A stretch of 24,014 nt of DNA from an uncultured Acetobacteraceae bacterium (GTDB lineage Bacteria > Pseudomonadota > Alphaproteobacteria > Acetobacterales > Acetobacteraceae): assembly GCA_937874445.1 (NCBI GenBank), contig CALNAL010000322.1:1-24014 (forward strand), read 5' to 3'. A model generated the notes under the pieces. It was given only the letters and a program-made list of their open reading frames with translations, did no database searches and had not been told where the DNA came from. Of the stretch, positions 15,926 through 23,920 are shown in pieces. Position numbers and translations under genes: made by a program. The first letter of the stretch is position 1. Every line of letters begins with the position of its first letter.

Positions 15926-16990
15926 TTACGGGTCGAGCCGCAGGCCGCTCTCGTTGTCGAAGATGTGGATCTGTGCGGGAGGAATCGTGACCAGGACGTC
16001 CTCCTGTGCCGGTGTACCGCTTGTCAGCTTGACGGAGAACGGCTCGCTCCCGTTCAGGCGACCGATCAGGACGGTTTCCGAACCGAGCGGCTCAACGAGG
16101 TCGATCTGGAAGGGGAGTCCTTCCGGAGAAAGAACGACATGCTCGGGGCGGATCCCGATGCTGAGCGCGCGGCCGTCGTCGCCGGCGCGGCGGCCGTCGG
16201 CGAAGGGAAGCACGAGGCCGTTGCCCAGCGTGACGGCCGTCCCCTGATGGGAGAGAACCCCGGGCAGGAAATTCATCGCCGGCGCGCCGATGAATCCCGC
16301 GACATAGGTGTTGGCGGGATGCTCGAAGACTTCCATCGGCGTGGCGAGCTGGACCGTACGGCCCTGGTGCAGCACGAGCAGGCGGTCGCCCAGGGTCATC
16401 GCCTCGACCTGGTCGTGGGTGACGTAGAGACTCGTCACCCCCATGCGCCGTTGCAGGCGGCGGATCTCGGCGCGCATCTGCACGCGCAGCTTGGCGTCGA
16501 GGTTGGAAAGCGGTTCGTCGAAGAGGAAGAGCTTGGGATTGCGCACGATGGCGCGCCCCATGGCAACGCGCTGGCGCTGGCCGCCGGAGAGCTGGCGCGG
16601 CTTGCGCTGGAGGAGAGAACTCAGCCCCAGGAGGGAGGCCGCGTCGTCCACGCGGGTCTGGATCTCCGGACGTGACAGGCCGCGAATCCGCAGTCCGTAG
16701 GCCATGTTGTCGAAGACCGTCATGTGCGGGTAGAGGGCGTAGTTCTGGAAGACCATGGCGATGTCGCGCTCGGCCGGATCGAGGCGCGCCACGTCGTGTC
16801 CGTCGAGCAGGATGCGTCCCCCGCTCGGCACCTCCAGTCCGGCGATCAGGCGCAGCAGGGTCGATTTGCCACAGCCGGAGGCCCCCACGATGACCAGCAT
16901 CTCCCCGGCCTCCATCGCCAGATCGATGCCGTGCAGGACCGGGACGGAGCCGAAGTTCTTGTGCAGATTTTCGAGAACCAGAAAAGGCAT
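15926..16990 (-). CDS. ugpC: Glycerol-3-phosphate ABC transporter ATP-binding protein
   Basis: This 354-residue ATPase powers the sn-glycerol-3-phosphate importer. The nucleotide-binding domain has Walker A GASGCGKST (36-44), the Q-loop at Gln82, signature LSGGQ (134-138), Walker B LFLFDEP (154-160) and the switch His in YVTHDQVEAM. After about residue 235, the C-terminal regulatory MOBE/OB region (IGIRPEHVVL, VEPLGSETVLIGRL) is typical of the MalK/UgpC subgroup. Its ATG directly abuts the ugpE stop (TAG-ATG), so it is translated by coupling. It is the last gene of the operon and ends 15 bases from the two-hairpin element. By family alone it could serve other sugars; the assignment rests on the UgpB, UgpA and UgpE partners. 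Confidence 0.93.
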   Translation of the reverse strand: MPFLVLENLHKNFGSVPVLHGIDLAMEAGEMLVIVGASGCGKSTLLRLIAGLEVPSGGRILLDGHDVARLDPAERDIAMVFQNYALYPHMTVFDNMAYGLRIRGLSRPEIQTRVDDAASLLGLSSLLQRKPRQLSGGQRQRVAMGRAIVRNPKLFLFDEPLSNLDAKLRVQMRAEIRRLQRRMGVTSLYVTHDQVEAMTLGDRLLVLHQGRTVQLATPMEVFEHPANTYVAGFIGAPAMNFLPGVLSHQGTAVTLGNGLVLPFADGRRAGDDGRALSIGIRPEHVVLSPEGLPFQIDLVEPLGSETVLIGRLNGSEPFSVKLTSGTPAQEDVLVTIPPAQIHIFDNESGLRLDP

Positions 16991-17821
16991 CTACTTGTTG
17001 CTTTCCGTCAGGCCCTTCACGAACCACTTCTGCATCAGGACGACCACGCTGATCGGCGGCAGGAGGGCAAGAACCGCGGTGGCCATCACGCGATTCCACT
17101 CGGTCTGTGTCTCGCCGCCGATCATCTTGACGATGCCGATGACGATGGTGTCCAGCTTCGGGTCGGTGGCGACCAGCAGCGGCCACAGGTACTGGTTCCA
17201 GCCATAGACGAACTGGATCACGAACAGGGCGGCGATGTTGGTCGCCGAGACGGGGATCAGGATGTCGCGCAGGAAGCGCCACGGCCCCGCCCCGTCCATG
17301 CGGGCCGCCTCGAACAGCTCATCGGGAATCGCCAGGAAGGTCTGGCGGAACAGCAGCGTCGCGGTGGCCGAGGCGATCAGGGGAACCGTCAGCCCCGGAA
17401 AGGTGTTGATGAGGCTCATGTCCGACATCACCGTGAACGTGGGGATGATGCGGACCTCGACGGGAAGCATGAGCGTGATGAAGATGACCCAGAACGCGGC
17501 CATGCGGAAGGGAAAGCGGAAAAACACGATCGCATAGGCCGACAAGATGGAGATCGCGAGCTTCCCGATGGCGATGGACATGGCCATGCAGAAGCTGACC
17601 AGCAGCATGCGCCAGACCGGCCCCGTCCCCGGCGAGCCCTCGATGAGCACCCGGGCGTAAACGTCGAGGCCGCTGAGGCGCGGAATGAGGGACAGCTCGC
17701 CGCGGGCAACCTCGTCGGGTTGCAGTGTCGAGCCGGCCAGGACCAGCCATATCGGCAGCAGGAACAGCAACACGCCGAAGCCGAGCACGACATGGGCCGG
17801 CCAGTCGATGCGCCCTTTCAT
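16991..17821 (-). CDS. ugpE: Glycerol-3-phosphate ABC transporter permease UgpE
   Basis: This 276-residue inner-membrane permease forms the channel together with UgpA. Membrane segments are visible at about 10-30, 72-98, 107-130, 140-160, 190-212 and 244-265. The cytoplasmic EAA loop (EAARMDGAGPWRFLRDILIP, 171-190), which docks onto UgpC, is well conserved. VYGWNQYLWPLL and TDPKLDTIVIGI downstream are UgpE-like. Its ATG overlaps the ugpA stop by four bases (ATGA) and its stop abuts ugpC, so the three genes are translationally coupled. Confidence 0.94.
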   Translation of the reverse strand: MKGRIDWPAHVVLGFGVLLFLLPIWLVLAGSTLQPDEVARGELSLIPRLSGLDVYARVLIEGSPGTGPVWRMLLVSFCMAMSIAIGKLAISILSAYAIVFFRFPFRMAAFWVIFITLMLPVEVRIIPTFTVMSDMSLINTFPGLTVPLIASATATLLFRQTFLAIPDELFEAARMDGAGPWRFLRDILIPVSATNIAALFVIQFVYGWNQYLWPLLVATDPKLDTIVIGIVKMIGGETQTEWNRVMATAVLALLPPISVVVLMQKWFVKGLTESNK

Positions 17822-18702
17822 TCTCCGCCACTCCGGCGCCCGAGAAAGCGAAACTGCAGCGCCGTCAACGCGATCACGCCGATCATCAGCACGACCGACT
17901 GGGCGGAGGAGGAGCCGATGTCCTGATTGACGATGCCATCACGGTAGACCTTGATGACCAGGGTTTCAGTCGCCTTGCCCGGTCCGCCGGAGGTCATGGC
18001 CCAGATCGTCCCGAACGTGTCGAAGGCGGCATAAACGAGATTGACCACCAGCAGGAAGAACACGGTCGGCATCAGCAGCGGCAACGTCACGGTGCGGAAA
18101 CGGAAAAATCCCCTGGCCCCGTCCATCCGGGCCGCCTCGACGACGGAGGCGGAGATGGATTGCAGGCCCGCCAGCAGGAAGATGAAGTTGTAGGAGATCT
18201 CCTTCCAGGCACTGGCGAGGATGACCACCAGCATGGCCTGCCCGCCGTTGATCTTGTAGTCCCAACCGAGGCCGAGCGCGTTCAGCCAGCGTCCGATCAG
18301 GCCGATCTGCGGATGGAGCAGGAGAATCCACAGAACCGCCGCGACGGCCGGCGCGATGGCGTAGGGCCATATCAGAAAGATGCGGTAGAATCGGCGGAAG
18401 GCGATTTCGCGATCGGCCGCGACGGCGAGCAGCATGGCAAGCCCCAGCGAGATCGCCGCGACCAGGGCACAAAAGAAGATCGAACGCAGAACCGTGGCCG
18501 TATAAAGGGGGTCCGCGAAAAGATCCCAGAAATTCTCCAGCCCGACGAACTGGACCCGGATCCCGAACGGATCGGCGCGTGTCAGGCTCAACCAGATGGC
18601 CTGGCCGGTGGGCCAGAGGAAAAAGACGATCGTGATGGCCAGCTGCGGCAGGACGAGCAGGATCGGCAGCAGGCGGTCGGAGAAAATCGTGCGGCGTTCC
18701 AT
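17818..18702 (-). CDS. ugpA: Glycerol-3-phosphate ABC transporter permease UgpA
   Basis: This 294-residue inner-membrane permease is the partner of UgpE. The N-terminus MERRTIFSDRLLPILLVLPQLAITIVFF resembles other UgpA proteins, which begin ME(K/R)R, so I choose the ATG at 18702 over the in-frame GTG at 18708. Neither has a good ribosome binding site. Six membrane segments are expected; the EAA loop reads EAARMDGARGFFRFRTVTLPLL near residues 189-210. FVGLENFWDLFADPLY and TSGGPGKATETLVIKVYRDG are typical of the family. The 211-bp gap separating it from ugpB is filled with stem-loops and a tandem repeat, unusual within an otherwise tightly packed operon. Confidence 0.93.
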   Translation of the reverse strand: MERRTIFSDRLLPILLVLPQLAITIVFFLWPTGQAIWLSLTRADPFGIRVQFVGLENFWDLFADPLYTATVLRSIFFCALVAAISLGLAMLLAVAADREIAFRRFYRIFLIWPYAIAPAVAAVLWILLLHPQIGLIGRWLNALGLGWDYKINGGQAMLVVILASAWKEISYNFIFLLAGLQSISASVVEAARMDGARGFFRFRTVTLPLLMPTVFFLLVVNLVYAAFDTFGTIWAMTSGGPGKATETLVIKVYRDGIVNQDIGSSSAQSVVLMIGVIALTALQFRFLGRRSGGE

Positions 18703-18720
18703 CGGCACTACCGGCGGGGA

Positions 18721-18796
18721 GGCAGGTTCCCCGCCCCGAAAAGGTTTCCTGCCTGGAGCGGGTGGCGCTTGCGTGCGCTCACGTCACCCGCTCCGG
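18721..18796 (-). other. Stem-loops in front of ugpA
   Basis: Two inverted repeats lie just upstream of ugpA. GGCAGG 18721-18726 pairs with CCTGCC 18748-18753. GGAGCGGGTG 18755-18764 pairs perfectly with CACCCGCTCC 18785-18794 and can extend outward to 18753 and 18796. On the message these lie between the ugpB stop and the ugpA start and could slow nucleases or limit ugpA translation. Confidence 0.5.
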
Positions 18797-18916
18797 CACT
18801 TTGGCTTCCTCGCGCGATTCAGACTTTTTGGCGATTCCGCCAGCCGTCATCGCGCTCCGGCACTTTGCTTCCTCGCGCGATTCAGACTTTTTGGCGATTC
18901 CGCCAGCCGTCATCGC
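18790..18916. repeat. 64-bp tandem duplication between ugpB and ugpA
   Basis: Unit 1 is 18790-18853 (64 bp) and unit 2 is 18854-18916 (63 bp). They are identical except for one G missing from unit 2 (TTGGCTT against TTGCTT). A GCTC at 18917-18920 restarts a third unit and runs into the ugpB stop codon. Within each unit TGGCG and CGCCA pair around GAAT, enclosed by GCGCGAT and ATCGCGC, when read on the message strand. The near-perfect identity points to recent duplication. Confidence 0.85.
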
Positions 18917-18919
18917 GCT

Positions 18920-20272
18920 CTAGCTCTTGACGGATTTCTCGAAGGCACGCAGCACGACGTTGCCCCGGGCGACCGCGGAATCGAGGGCCTGCTTGGCGTT
19001 CTGCTGTCCCTGCAGGGCCTTCTCGAATTCCTCATAGATGATATTGCGGATTTCCGGCAGGCGGCCGAGACGCAGGCCCTTGGAATTCTCGGTGACGGTG
19101 CCGCGTGTCAACGACTTGATGGCGACATCGGCATAGGGGGCCTTCTCGTAATAGTTCTGCTGGCGGGACAGTTCGTAGCCCCCGAGCGTGACCGGCACGT
19201 AGCCGGTGTGCTGGTGGTAGAGCGCATCCTGCGCCGGCTGTCCGATGAAGCTGAGGAAGGCCGCGACGGCCTTGTATTCCTGCGCGGTCCGTTTCGGTGC
19301 CGTCATCGTCCAGAGGCTGGCGCCCCCGATGATGGTGTTGTTGGGCGAGGCGATCACTTCCGGATCGTAGGGCAGCATGGCCGCTCCCCAGCGGAACTTC
19401 GCGCTCTGCACGATCTGGCCCCGCGTGGCCGACGAGCAGAAGCTGATGGCCGCCTTTTCCGTATAGAACAGGGGGTCCGGCGTGGCGTCGCGGCCGCCGT
19501 ATTTGAACGTGCCTTCCTTGGCCATGTCGAGGAGACGCTGGACGTGCTTGACGTGCCCGGGGCTGTTCAGGCGCAACTCGGCATCGAGCCCCTCGAAGCC
19601 GTCCGCTTTCGTCGCGTAGGGAAGGTTGTGGATGGCGCTGTAGGCCTCGAGCTGCGCCCAGGTCAGCCAGGAGCTTGTCGTAGCCATGCGATCCTGGCTC
19701 CGGGAGGCCCATTTCTCCTTCAGCGTCCTGGCCGCCGTCACGAGTTCCTGCCAGGTCTGCGGCGGCTTCTCGGGGTCGAGCCCGGCAGCCGCGAAGGCGT
19801 CCTTGTTGTACCACATGACGGGGGTGGACGAATTGAACGGCATCGAGGCCATGCGCCCGTCCGCCAGACTGTAGTAGCCGCGAACGGCCGGGAGATAATT
19901 CTTCGGATCGATCTGGATCCCGGTTTCCTTCGCCAGCTCCCAGACCTGCTTGACGGCGGGGCCGGCGGCCAGCATCGAGCCCGTGCCGACCTCGAAAATC
20001 TGGACGAGGTGAGGGGCCTGCCCGGCGCGCCAAGCCGCGATGGCGGCGGTCAGGGTTTCCGCGTAGGACCCCTTGAAGATGGGCTCCATTTCAATGCCGG
20101 TTTGAGACGCATTGAAATCGTGCGCGATCCTGTTGATCTCTTCATTGTTTGCCGCGGTCATGGCATGCCAGAAGACGATTTTCGTCTTTCCGGACTGGGC
20201 CTGTGCCTTGGGCAATACGGCCGGGCTCGCCATCAATGCGGCAGCACCGGTCAGCAGGGTACGACGCTTCAC
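18920..20272 (-). CDS. ugpB: Glycerol-3-phosphate-binding periplasmic protein
   Basis: This 450-residue solute-binding protein captures sn-glycerol-3-phosphate, and possibly its diesters, in the periplasm and delivers it to UgpAE. A signal peptide covers about 1-25 (MKRRTLLTGAAALM...AQA). The KRRTLL start also fits a twin-arginine signal. IVFWHAMTAANNEEINRIAHDFN at 32-54 and GSYAETLTAAIAAWRAGQAPHLVQIFEVGT are strongly UgpB-like, as are MPFNSSTPVMWYNKDAF and NNTIIGGASLW, regions that line the ligand pocket. The start is GTG 20272, supported by AAGGAGG eight bases upstream. It is the first gene of the operon and divergent from apt. I see no pho-box, though enteric ugp operons are phosphate-controlled. 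Confidence 0.95.
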   Translation of the reverse strand: MKRRTLLTGAAALMASPAVLPKAQAQSGKTKIVFWHAMTAANNEEINRIAHDFNASQTGIEMEPIFKGSYAETLTAAIAAWRAGQAPHLVQIFEVGTGSMLAAGPAVKQVWELAKETGIQIDPKNYLPAVRGYYSLADGRMASMPFNSSTPVMWYNKDAFAAAGLDPEKPPQTWQELVTAARTLKEKWASRSQDRMATTSSWLTWAQLEAYSAIHNLPYATKADGFEGLDAELRLNSPGHVKHVQRLLDMAKEGTFKYGGRDATPDPLFYTEKAAISFCSSATRGQIVQSAKFRWGAAMLPYDPEVIASPNNTIIGGASLWTMTAPKRTAQEYKAVAAFLSFIGQPAQDALYHQHTGYVPVTLGGYELSRQQNYYEKAPYADVAIKSLTRGTVTENSKGLRLGRLPEIRNIIYEEFEKALQGQQNAKQALDSAVARGNVVLRAFEKSVKS

Positions 20273-20315
20273 CGCTCGTTCCTCCTTTTTGATTTCGCCA
20301 GCCTGGTTGCCGACG

Positions 20316-20343
20316 TTTATTCCTAGGCCTTGATTGTGGTCAG
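20316..20343 (-). promoter_or_regulatory. Weak candidate promoter of the ugp operon
   Basis: On the minus strand CTGACC (plus 20338-20343) and AATAAA (plus 20316-20321) are 16 bp apart, about 44 bp ahead of the ugpB GTG. The -35 is moderate and the -10 matches the consensus at four of six positions. No repeated CTGTCA-type half sites are visible. Confidence 0.3.
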
Positions 20344-20449
20344 GCTACGAGCCTTTCAGGCGGCAGGCAAGGCGCTCCCTCGGCCCGGGCCTGCTTGCCT
20401 TGGGGGCCGGGCGGCCGTAAAGGCAAAGGTCCTGCCACGAGGACAAGAC

Positions 20450-20965
20450 ATGAACCTGAAGGATCATATTCGCAGCATCCCGGACTTCCCGAAGCCGGGG
20501 ATCCTTTTCTATGACATTTCCACCCTGCTGCGCGCGGGGGATGCCTGGCAGGTGGCCATGGACCGGATGGCCGACGCCGTGCGGGCCTACAAGCCGGACC
20601 TGCTGGCGGGAATCGAATCCCGGGGATTCCTGGTCGCCGCCCCGCTGGCGCTGAAACTGGGGTGCGGCTTCGTCATGCTGCGCAAAAGGGGCAAGCTTCC
20701 CGGGGCGACCGTTCCGCTCGATTATGCTCTCGAATACGGGACCGACCGGATCGAGGTCCAGGCGGATGCCGTGGAGCCGGGGCAGCGGGTCGTCGTGGTG
20801 GATGACCTGCTGGCCACGGGGGGGACCATGTCGGCGGGGATCCAGCTGTTGCAGCGGGTCGGAGCGGTGGTCCCGGCGGCGGCAACCCTGATCGAGCTGA
20901 CCTTCCTGCATGGGCGCGACCGTCTGGGCGTGCCGTTCGAGGCCCTCGTTTCCTACGATTCCTGA
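20450..20965 (+). CDS. apt: Adenine phosphoribosyltransferase
   Basis: This 171-residue cytoplasmic purine-salvage enzyme makes AMP and pyrophosphate from adenine and PRPP. The PRPP-binding motif VVVVDDLLATGGT is at 114-126. The N-terminal block IRSIPDFPKPGILFYDISTLL (7-27), the GIESRGF loop (54-60) and RKRGKLPG (78-85) are all hallmarks of Apt. Length is standard. The ATG at 20450 is preceded by GAGGAC at 20439-20444; the frame is open further upstream but those residues are not Apt-like. It is divergent from ugpB and convergent with glnD. The roughly 105 bp ahead of it hold no obvious promoter I can name. Confidence 0.97.
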   Translation: MNLKDHIRSIPDFPKPGILFYDISTLLRAGDAWQVAMDRMADAVRAYKPDLLAGIESRGFLVAAPLALKLGCGFVMLRKRGKLPGATVPLDYALEYGTDRIEVQADAVEPGQRVVVVDDLLATGGTMSAGIQLLQRVGAVVPAAATLIELTFLHGRDRLGVPFEALVSYDS

Positions 20966-21005
20966 GGCCGCAGCGCCGATTCGGCCTGCGATGATGGAAA
21001 AGCCT

Positions 21006-21029
21006 CCCGGGAGGACCCCGCCTCCCGGG
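21006..21029. terminator. Hairpin between convergent apt and glnD
   Basis: CCCGGGAGG at 21006-21014 pairs perfectly with CCTCCCGGG at 21021-21029 over a six-base loop. A second stem, AGGCCG 20965-20970 with CGGCCT 20982-20987, starts at the last base of the apt stop. No T-run is present on either side. It is positioned to end both genes and ends ten bases before the glnD stop. Confidence 0.55.
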
Positions 21030-21039
21030 CAGGGCCGCG

Positions 21040-23883
21040 CTATGCGGCGTCGGTCGCGCGGCGACGGACGGAGGGCACGGGCAGGGGAGCGGGCGTGTCG
21101 TCGGGGGAGGCGAGGGCCTCCAGCAGGGCCTTGCGGAGCTGCTCCAGCTTGCGGCTGTTCTCCAGGCGCAGGCCGAACACGTCCTTGACGTAGAACACGT
21201 CCACCGCCCGCACGCCGTAGGTGGAGACGTGGGCCGAGGCGATCTGCAGCCCCTGCTCGCTGATGGCGGCGGTGACGTCGTAGAGCAGACCGGGGCGGTC
21301 GCGGCCGTTCACCTCCAGCACGGTGAAGTGGTTGGAGGCGTGGTTGTCGATCACCACGCGCGGCGGCACATGGATGGCGCGCACGCGCCGGCCCAGCAGG
21401 GGCTTGCTGACCTTGCGGATTTCCGCGGCGAGGCGGAGTTCCCCGGTCAGGGATTTTTCGACCAGCGGCTCCAGGCGGGCCAGCCGGGTGGGGCTGTCGA
21501 AGGCGCCGCCGGCGGCGTCCTGCACCCAGAAGGTGTCGAGCGCCATGCCGTTGGTGAGGGTGTGGATGCGGGCATCGACGATCGAGGCCCCGGCCACCGC
21601 CAGCGCCCCCGCGATCTGGCTGAACAGCCCGGCGTGGTCGGCGGCATAGACCGTGACCTCGGTGACGGCGCGGGCCGGCAGGGGCCGCGCCTGCACGGTG
21701 AGGGGGGCATGGGTGCGGGTTGCCGCGCGGATCATCTCGGCGTGGCGGGCGTGCGTTTCGGCCTCGAAGCCCAGCCAGTAGCCGGCATAGCCCAGGCCGA
21801 GGAAGGTGTCGCGTTCGGCCGGCTCCCAGCTTTCCAGCAGCAGGGCGACGGCCTCCTTGGCGCGGGCGACGCGCATGTCGCGCTCGGTGGTAGAGAGCCC
21901 GCCGGCCAGCACCTCGGCCACGCGGGTGTAGAGCTCGCGCAGCAGGGTGGCCTTCCAGTTGTTCCAGACCTTGGGCGAGACGGCGCGCATGTCGGCCACC
22001 GTCAGCACCAGCAGCAGGCGCAGCCGCTCGGGCGACTGGATGACCTCGGAAAGGTCGAGGATGGTCTTGGGGTCGTCGATGTCGCGCTTGAAGGCGATCT
22101 GGGTGAGCAGCAGGTGGTGCAGCACCAGCCAGGAGACGGTCTCGGTCTCCTCGGCGCTCATGCCCAGCGCGGGGCCGACCTCGAGGGCGATGTCGGCGCC
22201 CAGCTCGGAATGGTCGCCGCCGCGGCCCTTGGCGATGTCGTGCAGCAGCATCGCGGCATAGAGCGCCCGGCGCGACTGCAGGTTGTGCACCAGCTCCGAG
22301 GCGATCGGGGCCACCTGGCCGAGTTCGTTGCGTTCCAGCGAGTTGAGCACACGCACCGCCTCGATGGTGTGCTCATCGACGGTGAACACGTGGTAGGTGT
22401 CGAACTGCATCTGCCCGACGATGCGCGCCCAGTCGGGCAGAAGCCGGCCGAGGATGCCGGCCTCGTTGAGAATCTTCAGCCAGACCGCGCCGTCGGCCTT
22501 GCCTTCGGGGTCGCGCCCGCAGAGCAGGTCGAGGAAGATCTTCGAGGCCTCGGAGTCGCCGCGCAGCTCCAGGGCGGCCCGTTCGGTGCGGATCAGCGCG
22601 CGCATCGCCAGCGGGTGCAGCGGCAGGTTGCGGTCGCGGGCGAGGCGCAGGAGGCGCAGCATCTGGATCGGCTCGCGGTAGAACTCGCGCCCCTTGGCGG
22701 GCATCAGCTTGCCGTCGGCCAGCATGAAGCCCTGCTCGGCCAGATCGGCATCGGTCGTCCGGGCGCTTGCGGGCGGCCCGAGGGCGGCGCGCACCAGGGC
22801 GGGCTCCAGCACGTGGGTGAGGCGCGTCACCTCGCGCGCGGTGAGGAAGTAGTGGCGCATGAAGCGTTCCACCGCGTCCTGCCGGCCGTGGCGGGTGTAG
22901 CCCATGCGGGCGCCCACCACCGGCTGGAGGTCGAAGGTCAGGCGTTCCTCGGCGCGGCCGGCGACGTAGTGCAGATGCAGCCGCAGCGTCCACAGGAAAT
23001 CCTGGCTGCGCTGGGCGAGGCGGGCCTCGGTCTCGGTGAGCAGGCCACCGGCGGGGCCGGCGGGATCGACCATCTCGGCGAAACCCGAGAGGCCGAACAC
23101 ATAGCGGGCGATCCAGGTCAGGGTCTGCAGGTCGCGCAGCCCGCCCCGGCCTTCCTTGATGTTGGGCTCCACCACGTAGGGGGATTCGCCGTAGCGGCGA
23201 TGGCGCGCGCTGCGCTCGGCCTGCTTGGCGACGATGAACCGGGCCGCCCCCGTCTTTTCGCTGGCGTGATGGAAGGCCCGGGTGAAATCGGCAAACAGGT
23301 CCTCGTCGCCGCCGATCCGGCGGGCATCCACCAGCGAGGTGAGGATGGTGGCGTCGCCCTTGGCCTCGCGCAGGCATTCTCCGACCGAACGGGTGGCGTG
23401 GCCCACCTTCAGCCCGAGATCCCACAGGAAATACAGCATGAACTCGACGCTGCGCAGCACCGCCGGCGCGGGGTGCTCGGAGGTGAGAAACAGCAGGTCG
23501 ATGTCGGAGAACGGTGCGAGCGCGCCGCGTCCGTAGCCGCCGGTCGCGGCCACGCACAGCCGGTCGCGCCCGAAGAGGCTGCGGGAGGCGCCGGGCGTGA
23601 GGCCCTCGCGCCCGAGGGCGAAGACGTGCAGCTCGGTGATCAGCCCGTCGGTGAGCCCGGCGAGCAGGCGTGCGGCGACCAGGCCCGACATCTCGCCCTG
23701 CTCGAAGGCGTCGCGCACCTTGCCCTGGATGTGCGCCAGATGGCGCCGGAAAAGGGCCAGGGCGGCCTCGCGGGGAACCGCGCCGGCATGTTCGGAGGAA
23801 AGCGCGTGCAGCGCCTCTGCCAGGGCGGCGTTGGCGGCGGCCGGCTCGGCCGCGAGGAGGGAACTGGAGAGCATTCCGGTCAT
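21040..23883 (-). CDS. glnD: PII uridylyltransferase / uridylyl-removing enzyme
   Basis: GlnD senses glutamine and attaches or removes UMP on PII proteins, setting glutamine synthetase activity and nitrogen gene expression. With the ATG at 23883 the protein has 947 residues, normal for alphaproteobacteria. The nucleotidyltransferase domain carries GGYGRGALAPFSDIDLLFL at about 115-133, with catalytic Asp127 and Asp129. The HD hydrolase domain has LLHDIAKGRGGDHSELG near 545. Two C-terminal ACT domains for glutamine binding begin near 738 (VTVYAADHAGLFSQIAGAL) and 848 (VLEVNGRDRPGLLYDVTAAI). An upstream in-frame start at 23940 would overlap mutS; ATG 23874 is also possible. The ribosome binding site is weak. 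It follows mutS by 37 bp on the same strand, an order common in alphaproteobacteria. Confidence 0.97.
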   Translation of the reverse strand: MTGMLSSSLLAAEPAAANAALAEALHALSSEHAGAVPREAALALFRRHLAHIQGKVRDAFEQGEMSGLVAARLLAGLTDGLITELHVFALGREGLTPGASRSLFGRDRLCVAATGGYGRGALAPFSDIDLLFLTSEHPAPAVLRSVEFMLYFLWDLGLKVGHATRSVGECLREAKGDATILTSLVDARRIGGDEDLFADFTRAFHHASEKTGAARFIVAKQAERSARHRRYGESPYVVEPNIKEGRGGLRDLQTLTWIARYVFGLSGFAEMVDPAGPAGGLLTETEARLAQRSQDFLWTLRLHLHYVAGRAEERLTFDLQPVVGARMGYTRHGRQDAVERFMRHYFLTAREVTRLTHVLEPALVRAALGPPASARTTDADLAEQGFMLADGKLMPAKGREFYREPIQMLRLLRLARDRNLPLHPLAMRALIRTERAALELRGDSEASKIFLDLLCGRDPEGKADGAVWLKILNEAGILGRLLPDWARIVGQMQFDTYHVFTVDEHTIEAVRVLNSLERNELGQVAPIASELVHNLQSRRALYAAMLLHDIAKGRGGDHSELGADIALEVGPALGMSAEETETVSWLVLHHLLLTQIAFKRDIDDPKTILDLSEVIQSPERLRLLLVLTVADMRAVSPKVWNNWKATLLRELYTRVAEVLAGGLSTTERDMRVARAKEAVALLLESWEPAERDTFLGLGYAGYWLGFEAETHARHAEMIRAATRTHAPLTVQARPLPARAVTEVTVYAADHAGLFSQIAGALAVAGASIVDARIHTLTNGMALDTFWVQDAAGGAFDSPTRLARLEPLVEKSLTGELRLAAEIRKVSKPLLGRRVRAIHVPPRVVIDNHASNHFTVLEVNGRDRPGLLYDVTAAISEQGLQIASAHVSTYGVRAVDVFYVKDVFGLRLENSRKLEQLRKALLEALASPDDTPAPLPVPSVRRRATDAA

Positions 23884-23920
23884 GTTATCGGGTTCATCGG
23901 TGCCGCGACAGTATTCCCTT

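Noticed and set aside
18790..18916. CRISPR array
   Set aside because: There are only two units, directly abutting with no unique spacers, and no cas genes in the window.
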